NCBI RefSeq assembly: GCF_048773025.1 | Contig: NC_133558.1 | Location: 17,156,501 to 17,220,500, forward strand | Reading direction: 5' to 3' | Length of the DNA: 64,000 bases | From: Camelus bactrianus | Taxonomy: Eukaryota; Chordata; Mammalia; Artiodactyla; Camelidae | Shown here: one piece after another, positions 35,901-47,166 of the stretch | Layout: each line of letters begins with the position of its first letter | Position numbering within the stretch: position 1 is the stretch's first letter | Notes under the pieces: generated by a model | The model's input: the letters and a program-made list of their open reading frames with translations, nothing else | What the model was told of the DNA's origin: nothing | Database searches by the model: none | Position numbers and translations under genes: made by a program

Positions 35901-36560
35901 CATCCACTCATTAAACAAGGGCCACTGAACATGCAGATGTGATAGATACTGCTCTTGACCCTGGGGCAGTAGTGGTAAACCAGACAATATTTCAAGGAGT
36001 TTATTGATACGGAAGTGAACAAATAAATGAACCAGATAATTTCAGAAAATCACAAGCGCTCTAAATAAAACTGTTGCTATAGCAGATAATATGTACAAAA
36101 GTTATGAGAACTACTGGGTTGAGAGTCTTGTTCAACAGAGAAAGGAAGATGAGACGTTTTCCAAGGAGAAGGCTGTTTGAGACAGGCCTAGATGAGAGTC
36201 ACTAAATGCCATGCAGAGGAAAGGGCAAGGCCCACTGAGGGAGATAGAAAAGCATCATCAAATGCTATAAATCATCAAAGGCACTGAGGTGTGGCCAGAA
36301 TGGCTTCTCTGAGTAATGAAGAGTCTAAGATAACTAGAGATCATAGGCACACAGTGGGAAGATATGTTTGGATGGCAGCTTGGGGACAATGGACACAAAC
36401 CTTTGTGTGGGATGCTAAAGCGATTGGAACCACTAATCAAAAGAGTAGATGTTCAAAGCTTCTGTGTATGAGAGTGAAATGGTCAGATGCGTGTTACTGA
36501 GAGACTGTTGGCACCAATGGGGATGGACTGCAGTGGAGGGATAGTGAAGTTTGAGGAAAC
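35900..36560 (-). mobile_element. L2-like LINE, antisense
   Basis: CATCCACTCATTAAACAAGGGCCACTGAACATGC, then TTGACCCTGGGGCAGTAGTGGTAAACCAGAC, and GTTTGAGACAGGCCTAGATGAGAG resemble the reverse complement of the L2 3' region. Old and non-coding. Confidence 0.5.
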
Positions 36561-37181
36561 ACACCTATGCAGTTTGCTTGAGCCAGATACTTGGAATTCT
36601 CTTAAGAACTGAGTTCTGTCCCTAATCCTTACAAGTCATCATCCACAGAGCCAGTGTTGTGATGGAGCAGGCTCCAGGGAGAACAAACCAACTTGCAAGG
36701 GTCACCAATTAAATTTGGGGGAATTTTGCAAGCTGGTTGTTAAACACCACCATTATTAAAAATTAAGTTATATGACATTACATTTAAATAAATTTAGAAC
36801 AGGTGAAAATACACAGCACTCCCAAATTATTTGCCATTTACTATTATCTATGCTCTTGAGGTTATTTTCATCAATTCTATCTGAGTGATAGAAATGCCAT
36901 TTAATGGCATTCTATTGTGCTTCTTTTTCCAACTCTGATTCAGAGATGTGCTAGTAGCTGGAAGTCAGCCTGGTGGCGTTTTTTACATCATGGAAATCAG
37001 CAAATGCTATAAATCAGGACTTTACTCTTTGTTTTGTTGATAAGATTTATGATTTATTGATTATCTAGGTTTAAGAACATCTTGGAGAAAATGTGGATTA
37101 AACTTAAAAGTGTGATGTATCTGTAGCTTTTACACTGTGAATAGCCCCAAATATTAAGGAAACTTTTTTTCAGTATTCAAA
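36561..37181. other. Intergenic DNA, nothing assigned
   Basis: No gene or named repeat. Confidence 0.5.
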
Positions 37182-37192
37182 AACTATTATCT

Positions 37193-37351
37193 AAAATAAA
37201 AAAACCCTAATTAGGGGGAAGGAGATAGCTCAGTGGTAGAGTGCATGCTTAGCATACACAGGGTTCAATCCCCAGTACCTGCTCTAAAAATAAACAACTA
37301 AACCTAATTACTTCCCCTCCAAAACTAAACAAAAATTAAAAAAAAAAAAAC
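37193..37351 (+). mobile_element. Camelid vic-1 tRNA-derived SINE (copy 1)
   Basis: The body has the tRNA-like A box (TAGCTCAGTGGTAGAGTGCA) and B box (GGGTTCAATCC), then an A-rich tail. A perfect 11-bp repeat AACTATTATCT flanks it at 37182-37192 and 37352-37362. About 20 bp of tail-like sequence (AAATAAAAAAACCCTAATTA) precedes the head inside the duplication, perhaps from a partly dimeric source. Confidence 0.88.
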
Positions 37352-37362
37352 AACTATTATCT

Positions 37363-37918
37363 GATTCAGCAAAGTAGTCACTCATGTCATTGACATCTGA
37401 GCAATGTTCTGACATACTTTTTTCTTACTTGGGGAAATTAAAAAAAAAAGAATCAAAATTTATTTCAGGACTATATTCATTGATCAGTGGTGTGAGTGAC
37501 TTCTGTGATGAAGTGGATAGTAATCAAAGAGTTATTTGCTGTCTAATTTTATGACACTATTGTTGGCAGTAAATTTATAAAGGTGGATAGTATATTTTGC
37601 AAGAAATAGCAATTCCTTTGAAATTGTAGGTATAATCTGAAAATCAAGGAAGCAATTTAGCTTAAAATTTATTTCTAAAACTATGTAAAACATTTAACAG
37701 AATTTGTTACACTAACCCTTGAGTGGTAATCATGAGTTTTATTAACATATGTATGCATATATATATGTATGTTCTGTTGTCTATTTGTTTTTCTCTCATA
37801 GCCAGTTTTTCAACATTTACCAGCACATCACTGTCTATAACTCTCACTTCATACATTTAAGAGTGGCCCCTAAATGAAAAAAGGTACAGAGGACAATGAG
37901 AGGCAAAGGAATTCTTTC
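37363..37918. other. Intergenic DNA, nothing assigned
   Basis: No gene. A short TATATG run lies near 37745-37770. Confidence 0.5.
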
Positions 37919-37935
37919 AACATTCACTTGTTCTT

Positions 37936-38071
37936 TTTTTTTTTTTTTTCCTTTGTAGGGGGAGGTAATTAGGTTTACTTACTTAATTTTTAGAGAAAGT
38001 ACTGGGGATTGAACTGAGGACCTCATGAATGTTAAGCATCCACTCCACCACTTAAGCTATACCCTCCTCCC
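37936..38071 (-). mobile_element. Camelid vic-1 SINE (copy 2)
   Basis: Starts with poly-T, then AGGGGGAGGTAATTAGGTTTACTTACTT, ACTGGGGATTGAACTGAGGACC (antisense B box) and AAGCTATACCCTCCTCCC (antisense A-box end). Near-perfect 17-bp flanking repeats (AACATTCACTTGTTCTT / AACATCAACTTGTTCTT) lie at 37919-37935 and 38072-38088. Confidence 0.88.
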
Positions 38072-38088
38072 AACATCAACTTGTTCTT

Positions 38089-38965
38089 TGGCCTCAAATC
38101 TTGGTATGTGTCCTGAGGGGATGGGGGCCAGATTATGGGGAAAACTCCTTTTCCTCGCACTATAGAAAACAGAGAAGAAGGAAAACTTGCTCATTATTCC
38201 CATTCCAAAACTAGAGGCTTTTTCTGAGGCTCCTGATTTTTTCTGTCTCAGATTTATAGAATAACAATCATCAAAATAACAAAAACAGATACACTGGCCT
38301 CTTTCCAGAAAGGCTGGAAAAACACTAGAGACCAAAACACATGGGCACCGTGAAGGCACTTTTTAGTGTGTCTCTCTAGAGCTACTCCTTTATTGAAAAA
38401 TTGCGTCTCCCATACTCCCTCCAGTTAACACAACCTCAGAGGCTTTCTAGAAGCAATGCCATTGCACAAGACTGCTTCAGATGTATTAAAAACCATGCCT
38501 GGAAATAAATTCACACGTTTGACTTAAAGACAGAGGATCGCTCATGAGAAGATTTTGCAACCTTAATAAAAAGTAGAATTAATTGTAGTCTACCTGGTGA
38601 ACTTAAATGTTTACCACATCTGCAAATAATAAATTCAACAAAAATGTCTTACCAAGTGAACTGTGTGATTCAGAGCCACTAGCATATCAACAAGAAAAAC
38701 ATAGTTAATTACAGTTATTATTTTGGAAACTTAGTTGTTCTGAAAATACTTTGGTTTCTGATGATCTTTAATTAGCTTATCTGCAGCTGGAGTCCTTGAT
38801 GACTGCCTCATAAAGTTCCTCCCCAGAATCCAAAGATGATTCAATCCCGGGACATCCATAAAGGTGACTCACCAAATTAGTAAGTCAATACTGATAAAGC
38901 ATTATATTCATAACAACAGTTCCTAAAAATGCATTTGAAAATATTCTCTATAGGTACTTTAAATA
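38089..38965. other. Intergenic DNA, nothing assigned
   Basis: A 100-codon open frame on the - strand (38057-38359) begins inside the SINE end and has no motif, so I do not call it. Confidence 0.5.
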
Positions 38966-39114
38966 ATAAAAATTTTAAACACATCTGTCAGAATGGCTAT
39001 CATCGAAAAGACCACACAAATAACAAGTATCAGTGAGACGTGGAGAAAAGGAAACCCTAGTACACTGCTGGGAATGCAAATTGGTAAAACTGCTATGGAA
39101 AACAGCATATTATT
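38966..39114 (+). mobile_element. L1 ORF2 C-terminal fragment
   Basis: CATCTGTCAGAATGGCTATCATC, then ACACTGCTGGGAATGCAAATTGGT and TGGAAAACAG: about 150 bp, directly against the LTR that follows. Confidence 0.7.
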
Positions 39115-39570
39115 TTGAATTAAAGTTACTTGAGAAACAGTCAGTGGAAAAAAAGATTTTAAATAACCACTCTGATCTCCTACTTTCTCCTGGAAAGCAG
39201 GAAATGACTCTCCCATGTGAAGCTATTCTCTCTGAACCAGAAGGATAGACTGTATCACCAGAGTTAGGGAATTCAAAGCTAAGAAAACTGTATAAACAAA
39301 CTTTGTTATTTCTACATTAGTCTGCTACCTCAAGAACAAGCCCCCTAGTTTTGTTAAACCTTCACAAATAATTGTTTCTTTCCCTAAAAATGATATGTAA
39401 ATAGTCTGCTTTGGTCACTTCAGGGGGTCCCATTTCCATGAGACTTCCATGAATATGAATTAAACTGGTGGGGTTTTTTTCTCCTGTTAATCTGTCTTGT
39501 GTCAATTTAATTATTAAATCAACCCAAAGAACTCAAGAAGAATAGGGGGAAATTTTCCCCTCTGGCAGTG
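39115..39570 (+). mobile_element. ERV LTR (copy 2 of 3)
   Basis: Shares with 6180-6660 the order CCCATGTGAAG, CAAATAATTGTTTCTTTCCCT, CTGCTTTGGTCACTTCAGG, CCATGAGACTTCCATG, CTCCTGTTAATCTGTCTTGTGTCA and GGGGGAAATTTTCCCCTC. ATTAAACT lies at the expected poly(A)-signal place. Solo-type fossil. Confidence 0.65.
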
Positions 39571-40196
39571 CTAAAAATAAAAAACCCCCAAATCTCCCAA
39601 AATTACATTAAATTCAAAATTTGCTAAATAATACTTATTTCACATTTAAAAAGTATTCAGTAAAACATGCCTAATAGGATTCTTAACATGTGGGCCAAAT
39701 ATATCTCAACCTAAAGCCCAATATCATGTATGATGGTGAAATATCAGTTCCATTCCTAAGAGAATCAGGAATGTGACAAGAAATCTTTGTATTACCATCA
39801 TTATTTGATGACATTTTGTGATATATTCAGGACTATTAGTCAAAGAGTTCCAAGGAGCTGATTTATTGCACTGAGTATAGAGAAACATCTAAAGAAAGAA
39901 AGAAAAACAGAAATCCAAATATGTACTGTACATTACTGTTTAAAAAAGCTCCTTTTAAACTATGAAGCTATGAAGTAAAACAAAGTAATCCATAGACCTA
40001 TTAATTATCATACATATACAAAAGCTGCAGAGATTTGGGACAAACAACAAAAATGTGCAGTGGTGCTGTGAAATAAAGTCTAAAGCTCCCTAAAATAGGA
40101 TTAACTAATTAGAAGAAATGACATAATTTGATAGTGAAGAATAATCAAACTTATGAGAGTCAATTGTTCCTTGAATTGAGCACATGTGCCCTCTCT

Positions 40197-40199
<3 letters not shown>
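39571..40199. other. Intergenic DNA, nothing assigned
   Basis: No gene or named repeat. Confidence 0.5.

Positions 40200-40201
<2 letters not shown>

Positions 40202-40233
<32 letters not shown>
40202..40233. repeat. (TG)n microsatellite
   Basis: About 32 bp alternating GT followed by GGGTGGGTGG. Overlapping minus-strand frames with THTHTH runs are artefacts of this repeat. Confidence 0.95.
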
Positions 40234-40240
<7 letters not shown>

Positions 40241-40790
40241 GCAGCTGCAGTTGTTTTTTTTTTTTCCCTGAAAAAATAAAGGCAAAGAAATTCTGGAAAA
40301 TGTAGGGAGAAAATTGAGCACACAAGACAAACTATGATCCAAATGGTTCAATATTTAGTAATATACAAAAAGACAAGTCTATGGTTGTATCAGTAGATCC
40401 AGTCAGGATAAAGAAACCACATAGTTATCTGAATAGGGAAACTTTAATATAGAGAATTAACCCAGGGAATTAGAGCTGGAGTAAGGACTCAGGGGACTGG
40501 CTAATAAGAAGTAAAATTAACTCTAAATAACAGAGGAATAGTAGCGGTAAGGGGCAGTTTCTACCTGTAGGGACAAACGACTGAGATCCAGACCTTCTTG
40601 GAGAGGTCACGTGTATAGCTCATGGATGGCAGATACATTGCCATGGTTTTGCATAATTTGATGAAAATCTAGCCTCAAGAACAGATGAAGGCAACTCAAG
40701 AGATGAAGTTTGGAGCTCAGAGGAAAGGCATGTAAGGAAAGGAGACTATGTAGGATTACCTTGGGAATGAGTTTAGACAGGGAAGAAGTT
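40234..40790. other. Intergenic DNA, possible old LTR text
   Basis: GAATAGGGAAACTTTAATATAGAGAATTAACCCAGGG near 40430-40480 recalls an old LTR or DNA-element repeat, but I cannot name it. No gene. Confidence 0.4.
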
Positions 40791-40808
40791 CAAGAACAGA
40801 GTTCTGGG

Positions 40809-40957
40809 GGTAGGGAAGGGTGTAGCTCAGTAGTAGAGTGCATGCTTAGCATGCGCAAGGTCCTGGGTTCAATCCCCAGTACCTCTGTTAGAAATAAATA
40901 AGTAAATAATAAACCAAGTTAACTTTCCCATCCCAAAAATTAAAAGAAATTTTAAAA
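40809..40957 (+). mobile_element. Camelid vic-1 SINE (copy 3)
   Basis: Head GGGTGTAGCTCAGTAGTAGAGTGCATGC (A box), GGTCCTGGGTTCAATCCCCAG (B box), then AAATAAATAAGTAAATAATAAACC and an A-rich tail. A perfect 17-bp flanking duplication AAGAACAGAGTTCTGGG lies at 40792-40808 and 40958-40974. Confidence 0.92.
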
Positions 40958-40974
40958 AAGAACAGAGTTCTGGG

Positions 40975-41205
40975 TACACCAACATTAGAGGTTAAGGAAA
41001 AGATGATGATTCAGCAAAAAGGACTCAGAAAGAGAAACCAATAAGGCATGAGAAAAATCAGACTTGACTGACATGAGACAATCAAGTGAAACAAGGAGTG
41101 AGTGATGAAAGCTGTCAAGTGTTGACAGATAAGGCCTGAGAAGTGACCATTGGATTTGCCAGCGCGGAGCTCGGTGATGGCTTTGCCAAGTGCTCTCTTG
41201 TTGCT
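40975..41205. other. Intergenic DNA, nothing assigned
   Basis: No gene. Confidence 0.4.
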
Positions 41206-41335
41206 AGCGGGCTCAAGAAAGAATGACTTTGTATGGAATATAATCTATAAAAATATCAAATTACTATATATACACCTGAACTATTATAATATTTTAAGTC
41301 AACCACACTTCACTTTAAAAAGAGAGAGAATATGA
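41206..41335 (+). mobile_element. L1 3' end fragment
   Basis: ATATACACCTGAACTATTATAATATTTTAAGTCAACCACACTTCACTTTAAAAAG matches the L1 3' tail seen at 6120-6170. Confidence 0.55.
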
Positions 41336-42845
41336 GGTAAGAAAACACCACAACTACATGTGAGTCTTATGAAATGTTTTGCTACAAAAGGGAACAGAAT
41401 CACAGGGAGTCAATTTTCACATAAAACTCAGTGGCCTTTGTGCAAATAGGTATAATCAGAAAACCACAAAAATCATTCAAGTTAACCAAAATATATTAGG
41501 TCTCCACTGTGTGGAGAGCCCAGTTCTACTAAACAGAAAGATGATGGAGAGAAGACTAAAAAGGACAATACATATCCCATCCCCATGAAGAATATAATAA
41601 CCCTGAAAGCCCCTATAGAGTGACAATGCTTAGACAAGGAGCATGGGGTGTCAGGCTTCTACAAGAAGGTGCATTGATTCTGAATAAAAGATCAAGGAAG
41701 ATGGAAGTGACCTTGTCTGGATTTGAAGCATGAGGAAGATTTAACAAGCTTGATCTACTTGTCAGTGAAACAATGAAAGTTAAAAGTTAAACCACTGAGC
41801 CAATAAAATTCTCCACTTCGGCAACATAAGTGCCAAAATTTTGGGGTAATCATTTACCTCTGGGGATTAGGAAATTTTGAGAAGCTGAGAGAAATTTATT
41901 TGAATGGAATGAGGACCCTGCACTCCACCTCCCTCAGGTTAGCGTTCAGTTTTTTGCTCTTAATATTCTGCTTTTGAGATGATGGCAATGGGTTTTTTTT
42001 TCCATAGACAGTAGCTTAATTTGTTGTTTTGGGGTGGAGATTGTGGGGTTGGGGAAGATGACTCTTCTTTCCCTTGATAATTCTGAAAAATGAGAGAGGA
42101 TGTCACTTATTCCTAAAAAAAAAAAAAAAAAAAAAAGAGCCCCAGAATGCCAGGGGAAACAACCTGAGAATCCAATCATCCAAACGGATGGCTGCAGAGA
42201 ACTGGAGGCAAACCAGCAATTTTAAACTATCTTTTTTAGGGTTAATATCACCCAAATAGTAGAATTAGAGTAGATGACTTGCAGCTTAAGATTCATAAAT
42301 TGGGCTTGTTTTTTGGGGGGTGCATTAATTAAAAAAAAACATTGATCACATCTATGGTGAGATACTAAGTGTAAACTCTGGCAGAGGAAGATTTTCATCA
42401 GCGCTAAAAAGATCAAATAATCAAAACAGACCAGATCTGTCCAATTAATTTATACTCGGGAAAGGAAAACAAAATGAAATCCCACTTGGCTTTGGAAAGT
42501 ACTTAATGAGTAAGGAGTTTGGGGCAGAGAGCTTTTATTTGGGGGCTATGAGTAAGAGCTACAGTTTTTGTATGGAGGAAATGCTTAGTGCTGAGACCAG
42601 AGAGAGATAACATTAATAGCACTGCATGGTACCTTAAGGAAAAGTCTCATTCCACACTGAACTAGTGAATGGCAGAAGAGCAGGATATATCTAATGCAAA
42701 GGTAATTGACACAGAAACAGCCTTGGCCAGAGAAACTGACAGGAAATTGATATAAGAATGACCCGCCCAGTTTCTTTTCAGGTTCTTCCTCATTTACATG
42801 GTCTCTAAATAAATAAAGTTGATAACTTTCAAATTTATATTTCTA
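41336..42845. other. Intergenic DNA, nothing assigned
   Basis: About 1.5 kb. A poly-A run lies at 42115-42136. No gene or named repeat. Confidence 0.5.
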
Positions 42846-43500
42846 CCTGGGCCCTCCGTCTCAAGCTACAGACTCATAGACACAAGGCCTACTGCACAGT
42901 CTTCCCTTCTGGGTCTAACAGGCACCTGAAATCCAACGTGTCCAAAGCAAAACTCTTGTTTTGCTTCTGGAAACCTGGTCTCCTCTAGCTCATTCGCCCA
43001 TCTCCACTTAGCACAAAACCATTCACTCATTTGCTAAAGTCATAAATCTAGAAATCTTCAATGATCATTCCCGCCTTTTTCTCATCCCCCTATCCACCTC
43101 ACTAGAAATTCTTCTTGGCTCTAGCTTCAAAACAGATCCTCAATTGGGTCTTTTGTGTCATGACCAGCATAACTCAGACAACATCAACTCTTGAATAGGT
43201 GACTACAACAGCCTTTTCCCAAGTTTCTTGGTTCTTAGTCTTGTCTCTTATAAACCACACACCCCACAGCAGCCAAGGTAAATCCAATCCCCTTACTCAG
43301 CCCATAGGACCCTACATGGTGTGGTCCCTGACTACCACTTTGATCTCCTCTCCCACTGGTAACCTCCTCACTCACTCTGCACTGGCCATGTTGGTCAAAC
43401 TTGCTGGTCCCTTTGTCTGGAATGTTCTTGTTCAGAGCTGCTTCCTTCTCATCATTCCCACTGCAATTCAGATATAACTTTCTCATAAACCAGGTAAAGT
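42846..43500 (+). mobile_element. L2 LINE 3' part
   Basis: CCTACATGGTGTGGTCCCTGACTACCACTTTGATCTCCTCTCCCACTGG, then TCACTCTGCACTGGCCATGTTGGTC and CTTTGTCTGGAATGTTCTTG follow the L2 consensus order. The 92-codon open frame at 43199 lies inside it and is not a host gene. Confidence 0.75.
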
Positions 43501-45685
43501 AGTTAGATTTGGTAAAGTAATTGTCCTATTCTCAAGATGCTAATTACTTAGTCGCTGTCCCTGCTACTCTCATTTTCTTCATGGCAAATGTCACTGTTAA
43601 CTTCTTTCTTTTCATTTTGTGACCATCCTGGAGACTTTGCTGGAGTTAACAAGGCAGTAGAAATTGGCAGTGGAGGAAGGTAGGACAAACTGATGCAGCT
43701 GGGGACAAGATGCTGGCATTATTGCTAGTTACTAGAAAAACTAGCAAATGCTTCTGTAATAATAAGTATAGAGAAGGGACAACTTAATGAGAACTAAGTT
43801 CTTCAGTCATAAATGAAAGAGAAAGAGCTAAGGTAGCAGAACATCCTATTTATGGGGTCAAAAAATATTTACTGAATCAATAAATGAACTAGTGGTCAGT
43901 GAACTCTTAGGCACTGGCACGCTAGAAGAGTCCTTATAGGTATAACCCTGTGGGAAAATGTTATTCTGAAAGCTGTGTCTTCAATTCCTGTGACTGCTAT
44001 AATTCTATCAATTCAATTAATTGCCCTAAGGTGTAAACAGATATGATAAGCAAATTGCTTTTACAGCAGAAAATTCAGTCCCTTCTTATGACAGGTTTCT
44101 TTTCAGTTACCAGAGCCAATTTTGCCAATGAGCAATGATTTGGATTAATTCAACTTTCAGTGTGTTTCTGGATTCCAAGGTGGACTGGAGGGCTCTTTGT
44201 TCTATAATATTTGTGTTTTTGAACGATGTAATGCAGTAACTGTTCTGTTAGTTAACCACTACCAACTTTAAGTGAGACATGCACAGACATTATGTAATGT
44301 TTCCACTTACAGTTAAAAACAATATTATCAAGGAATCAGATATCTACTTGCTTCGATAATAATGAAAGTAGTACTCCATAGAGAGAAAGCAGAAACGATT
44401 TTATTTCACCAACAACTTCTGCCCTGCCCTACTTCCCTTTACATCTATACGGCCCCATAACTTTTCTGATTATTTTCAGAGAATAAAAAGTCCATTGGTT
44501 GTTTTCAGCCTCCGAATAATCTCATGTTATAACTGATAGCTCCAGTCTGATGAAAAGCACAAAACTTCAAACATCACCTAAAATTAGAGCTTCTCCCCAT
44601 CTGCAGCTCGGGTTGAAGGAAGATGGTTCATTTGGTTTGACTTCTTAATTCTCTGTCTCTGTCAGCTCCTTCCCTCACCCTTCTTGCTAGCTGGGGCTTC
44701 TGATCCCTCTAGGGCTGGTGGTTAGGAAGATATGGGGTGGTCGGTAAGAGGCAGGAAATGTGGTTTTTTACTGGGACTCTTGTGACCTGGCATTGGTGCT
44801 TTCTGGGCTTGAGTGGGTGTTCAGTGCTAATCTTTTGGAGAGTTCTACACTGGGGACACCCATCGGTCTCCCCCATGTCACAGGTGATGCATGTCCACTG
44901 CTCAGCCCTTACTGTTCCTTCCTCAGCTGTTGGGCATACTTCAGTCAGTCCATCCCACTTTTTTGGGGTCATGTGGCCTCTCAAGACAGTTCTCTTGGGC
45001 AGGAATTTAGTAGGCTATAAACTGGACCTCTCCTGAGAAGTCTATATCTAATTCAGAAGGACCTGCAGGCCTTTGTCCAGGCATCTCTGCACTTGCTGCT
45101 GTGGGAGGTCTGTGTGCCATGGGCCTCTCTCTGCTCGGCAGCCCCAGGCTAATAGTCACAGCCCCATGCCCTTAGATTCTGAGGCATGTGTCACTCACCA
45201 GCCCCCTTTTCTCTCTCTCTCACACATACAGGCACACATACACACAACCTCCCGGGGACACAAGCTCTGGATGACCCCCTTGCAGGTAACCATCACCGTT
45301 TGATTTGAAATAATGGACGGTACCCTCTTCCCCTCTTTCACAGAGGCAGGGTGAATAAGTGATGGAGCATACTAGCAACTTTCTCTAAAGACATTCTCTC
45401 AGCTTCTTTATCTCAGTCAGTGTGTGCCCTCAGCTGCCTCGTCCTTCTCAAGTCTCTTCCATCACTTTGGAATGAAGCTTACTGTTTTCTTCTCAAAATA
45501 GGATAGCTTCAGTCAAACTGGAGTCGTAACAGCCCCATGTAAACATCCAGTTGTACCTGCACACACACTTTACCACACACGCATACACAGGTGTACACAC
45601 TTCCTGAAGGTGTCAGTCAGGATGAAAGATTCCTACACTCCACACATTGTGACCCCAGTTTCTTCTGACAGCTTTCTGTTGTTGT
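43501..45685. other. Intergenic DNA upstream of SLC17A4
   Basis: About 2.2 kb. Overlapping frames of 83-99 codons near 44709-45036 occur on both strands, but none has a motif. The non-coding first exon and promoter of SLC17A4 should lie somewhere here or up to 47.0 kb, but I cannot place them. Confidence 0.45.
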
Positions 45686-46565
45686 AGTTTTAAATGTATT
45701 TTTAAATCACAGTAATTATTCACAAATGCATCATTGTTGTAATGCATTTAAACACCAGAGATCAAATTAAATTCCTGTGTGGCCACTCTTTCCCAAGGGA
45801 CTGACCCTCTGCATTCCCTTCTATACAGATGACCAGTGTTATTAGATCCATGCATCTTAATTTGAAAACCAGAGCTCAGGACAATGTAGATGAGAGCTGT
45901 CATTGTCTCAGTATTGTAAATTTTCTTTTCATAATTTTCTATTCACTTATAAACACATAAATTACATAATGGAATATTATGTGTGGGTGTGTTTTACTTT
46001 ATTATCTTGTACTTACTATTCTACAACTTGCTTTTTTCACCCAATATATCTTCTAAATCTTTATATGCTTTTTTATATATATACCCAATCAATTCTTTTT
46101 GATGACTGTATAGTATCCCCAAATTTACATGTACTTTTCTTAACTATTCAAATATTAATAATCATTAGTTGTTTCTGATATTTTACTTTTACAACTATTG
46201 TTACAAGGAGTGTCTTGGGACATACTCTTTATGTGGCTGTGCAGATGTCATGAAGCAGAAATACTAAGTGGAAGGATGCAGTTTGACAACCATAAACAAC
46301 AGTTTATTTACTCACACTTTTGCCTAAACTTGGTGATGAAAGTCTCTTGCATATTTATGAAAGCTGACGGGTGAGAAATAGTAAGGCACTGTTCTTTTAA
46401 CTTCCATGACCTTTGTAGTAAGGCAGAGTGCACTTCCCCCTGTTTGTTCTTCGTTTATATTTATGTATTGTTCTGATGGTTACCTACTCTTCACCCATTT
46501 TCCTGTATTTTTGTCTTTTTCTATTATCTTGAAGAAGTTTAAAAAGCACCACTCTCTTACTGGAT
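45686..46565 (-). mobile_element. Old L1 (L1M-like), antisense
   Basis: TTTTTCACCCAATATATCTTCTAAATC, GATGACTGTATAGTATCCCC, ACAAGGAGTGTCTTGGGACATAC and TGGTTACCTACTCTTCACCCATTTTCCTG follow the antisense 3' part of old L1 copies. Confidence 0.65.
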
Positions 46566-46789
46566 TTCGTACTGAAATTTCTCCTTTTCTGTCAATGACT
46601 TTTATGGCAGCTATTGCTATATATAAGTCTTATGCTTTTTGTATCCTGCAGTATCCTTATGATATATCTAGATGTAGATTTAATTTCACTTCTCTGGTTT
46701 GAGACTCACTGTGATTCCTGAATCTAAGAAATCTTGAGTTTTATCTATTCTGAAAAAGTTTGATTCATTATTTCTTAAAGAGACATGAG

Positions 46790-46945
46790 AACACAGAACT
46801 GGAAAGAATATTACGATCTATTAAGGCAATCGAGGCCAGATCCCTCATTTTAGAGAAGCAGATACGTGACATTCCCAAAACCACACATCTGGATGGTGAT
46901 CGAGTCTGGACAACAAACCAGGTCTCCTGAACCCAAATCTAACTC
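46790..46945 (-). repeat. MIR SINE, antisense
   Basis: CTCATTTTAGAGAAGCAGATACGTGAC.TTCCCAAAACCACACATCTGGATGGTGATCGAGTCTGG..CAACAAACCAGGTCTCCTGA is antisense MIR text. Confidence 0.65.
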
Positions 46946-47039
46946 TTTTTCCACAAAATGTTTTCTCCTAATTCTTAGAAGAATTGGGGCCGTGCCACGT
47001 ATGATATGGGACACTTCTCTCTGTATTCTTTTACTTCAG

Positions 47040-47166
47040 TAGGTAAACGCCAGTCCCTGAGAGAAGAGAACCAAAATGTCCACTACAGTAGAAGCTGAGG
47101 TCACAGGGGAAGGTATTGTCAATGATGGCAATTTAAACACAGCTCAAGCGCATACCTCCAGGAAAG
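47040..47166 (+). CDS. SLC17A4: SLC17A4 first coding exon
   Basis: The acceptor TTTTACTTCAG ends at 47039. ATG is at 47076 in context CCAAAATGT. It codes for residues 1-30 and the first base of 31, and the donor is AG|GTAAAA. The first 36 bases are 5' UTR. Confidence 0.93.

Noticed and set aside
37213-37275. tRNA-like A and B boxes at 37.2, 38.0 and 40.8 kb
   Set aside because: They form the heads of vic-1 SINEs with A-rich tails and target duplications; they are not tRNA genes.
40101-40351. Three overlapping minus-strand frames with long TH repeats
   Set aside because: Translation of a TG microsatellite in different frames.
44709-45036. Frames of 86-99 codons upstream of SLC17A4
   Set aside because: Open on both strands with no motif; could hold the non-coding first exon but nothing supports a protein.
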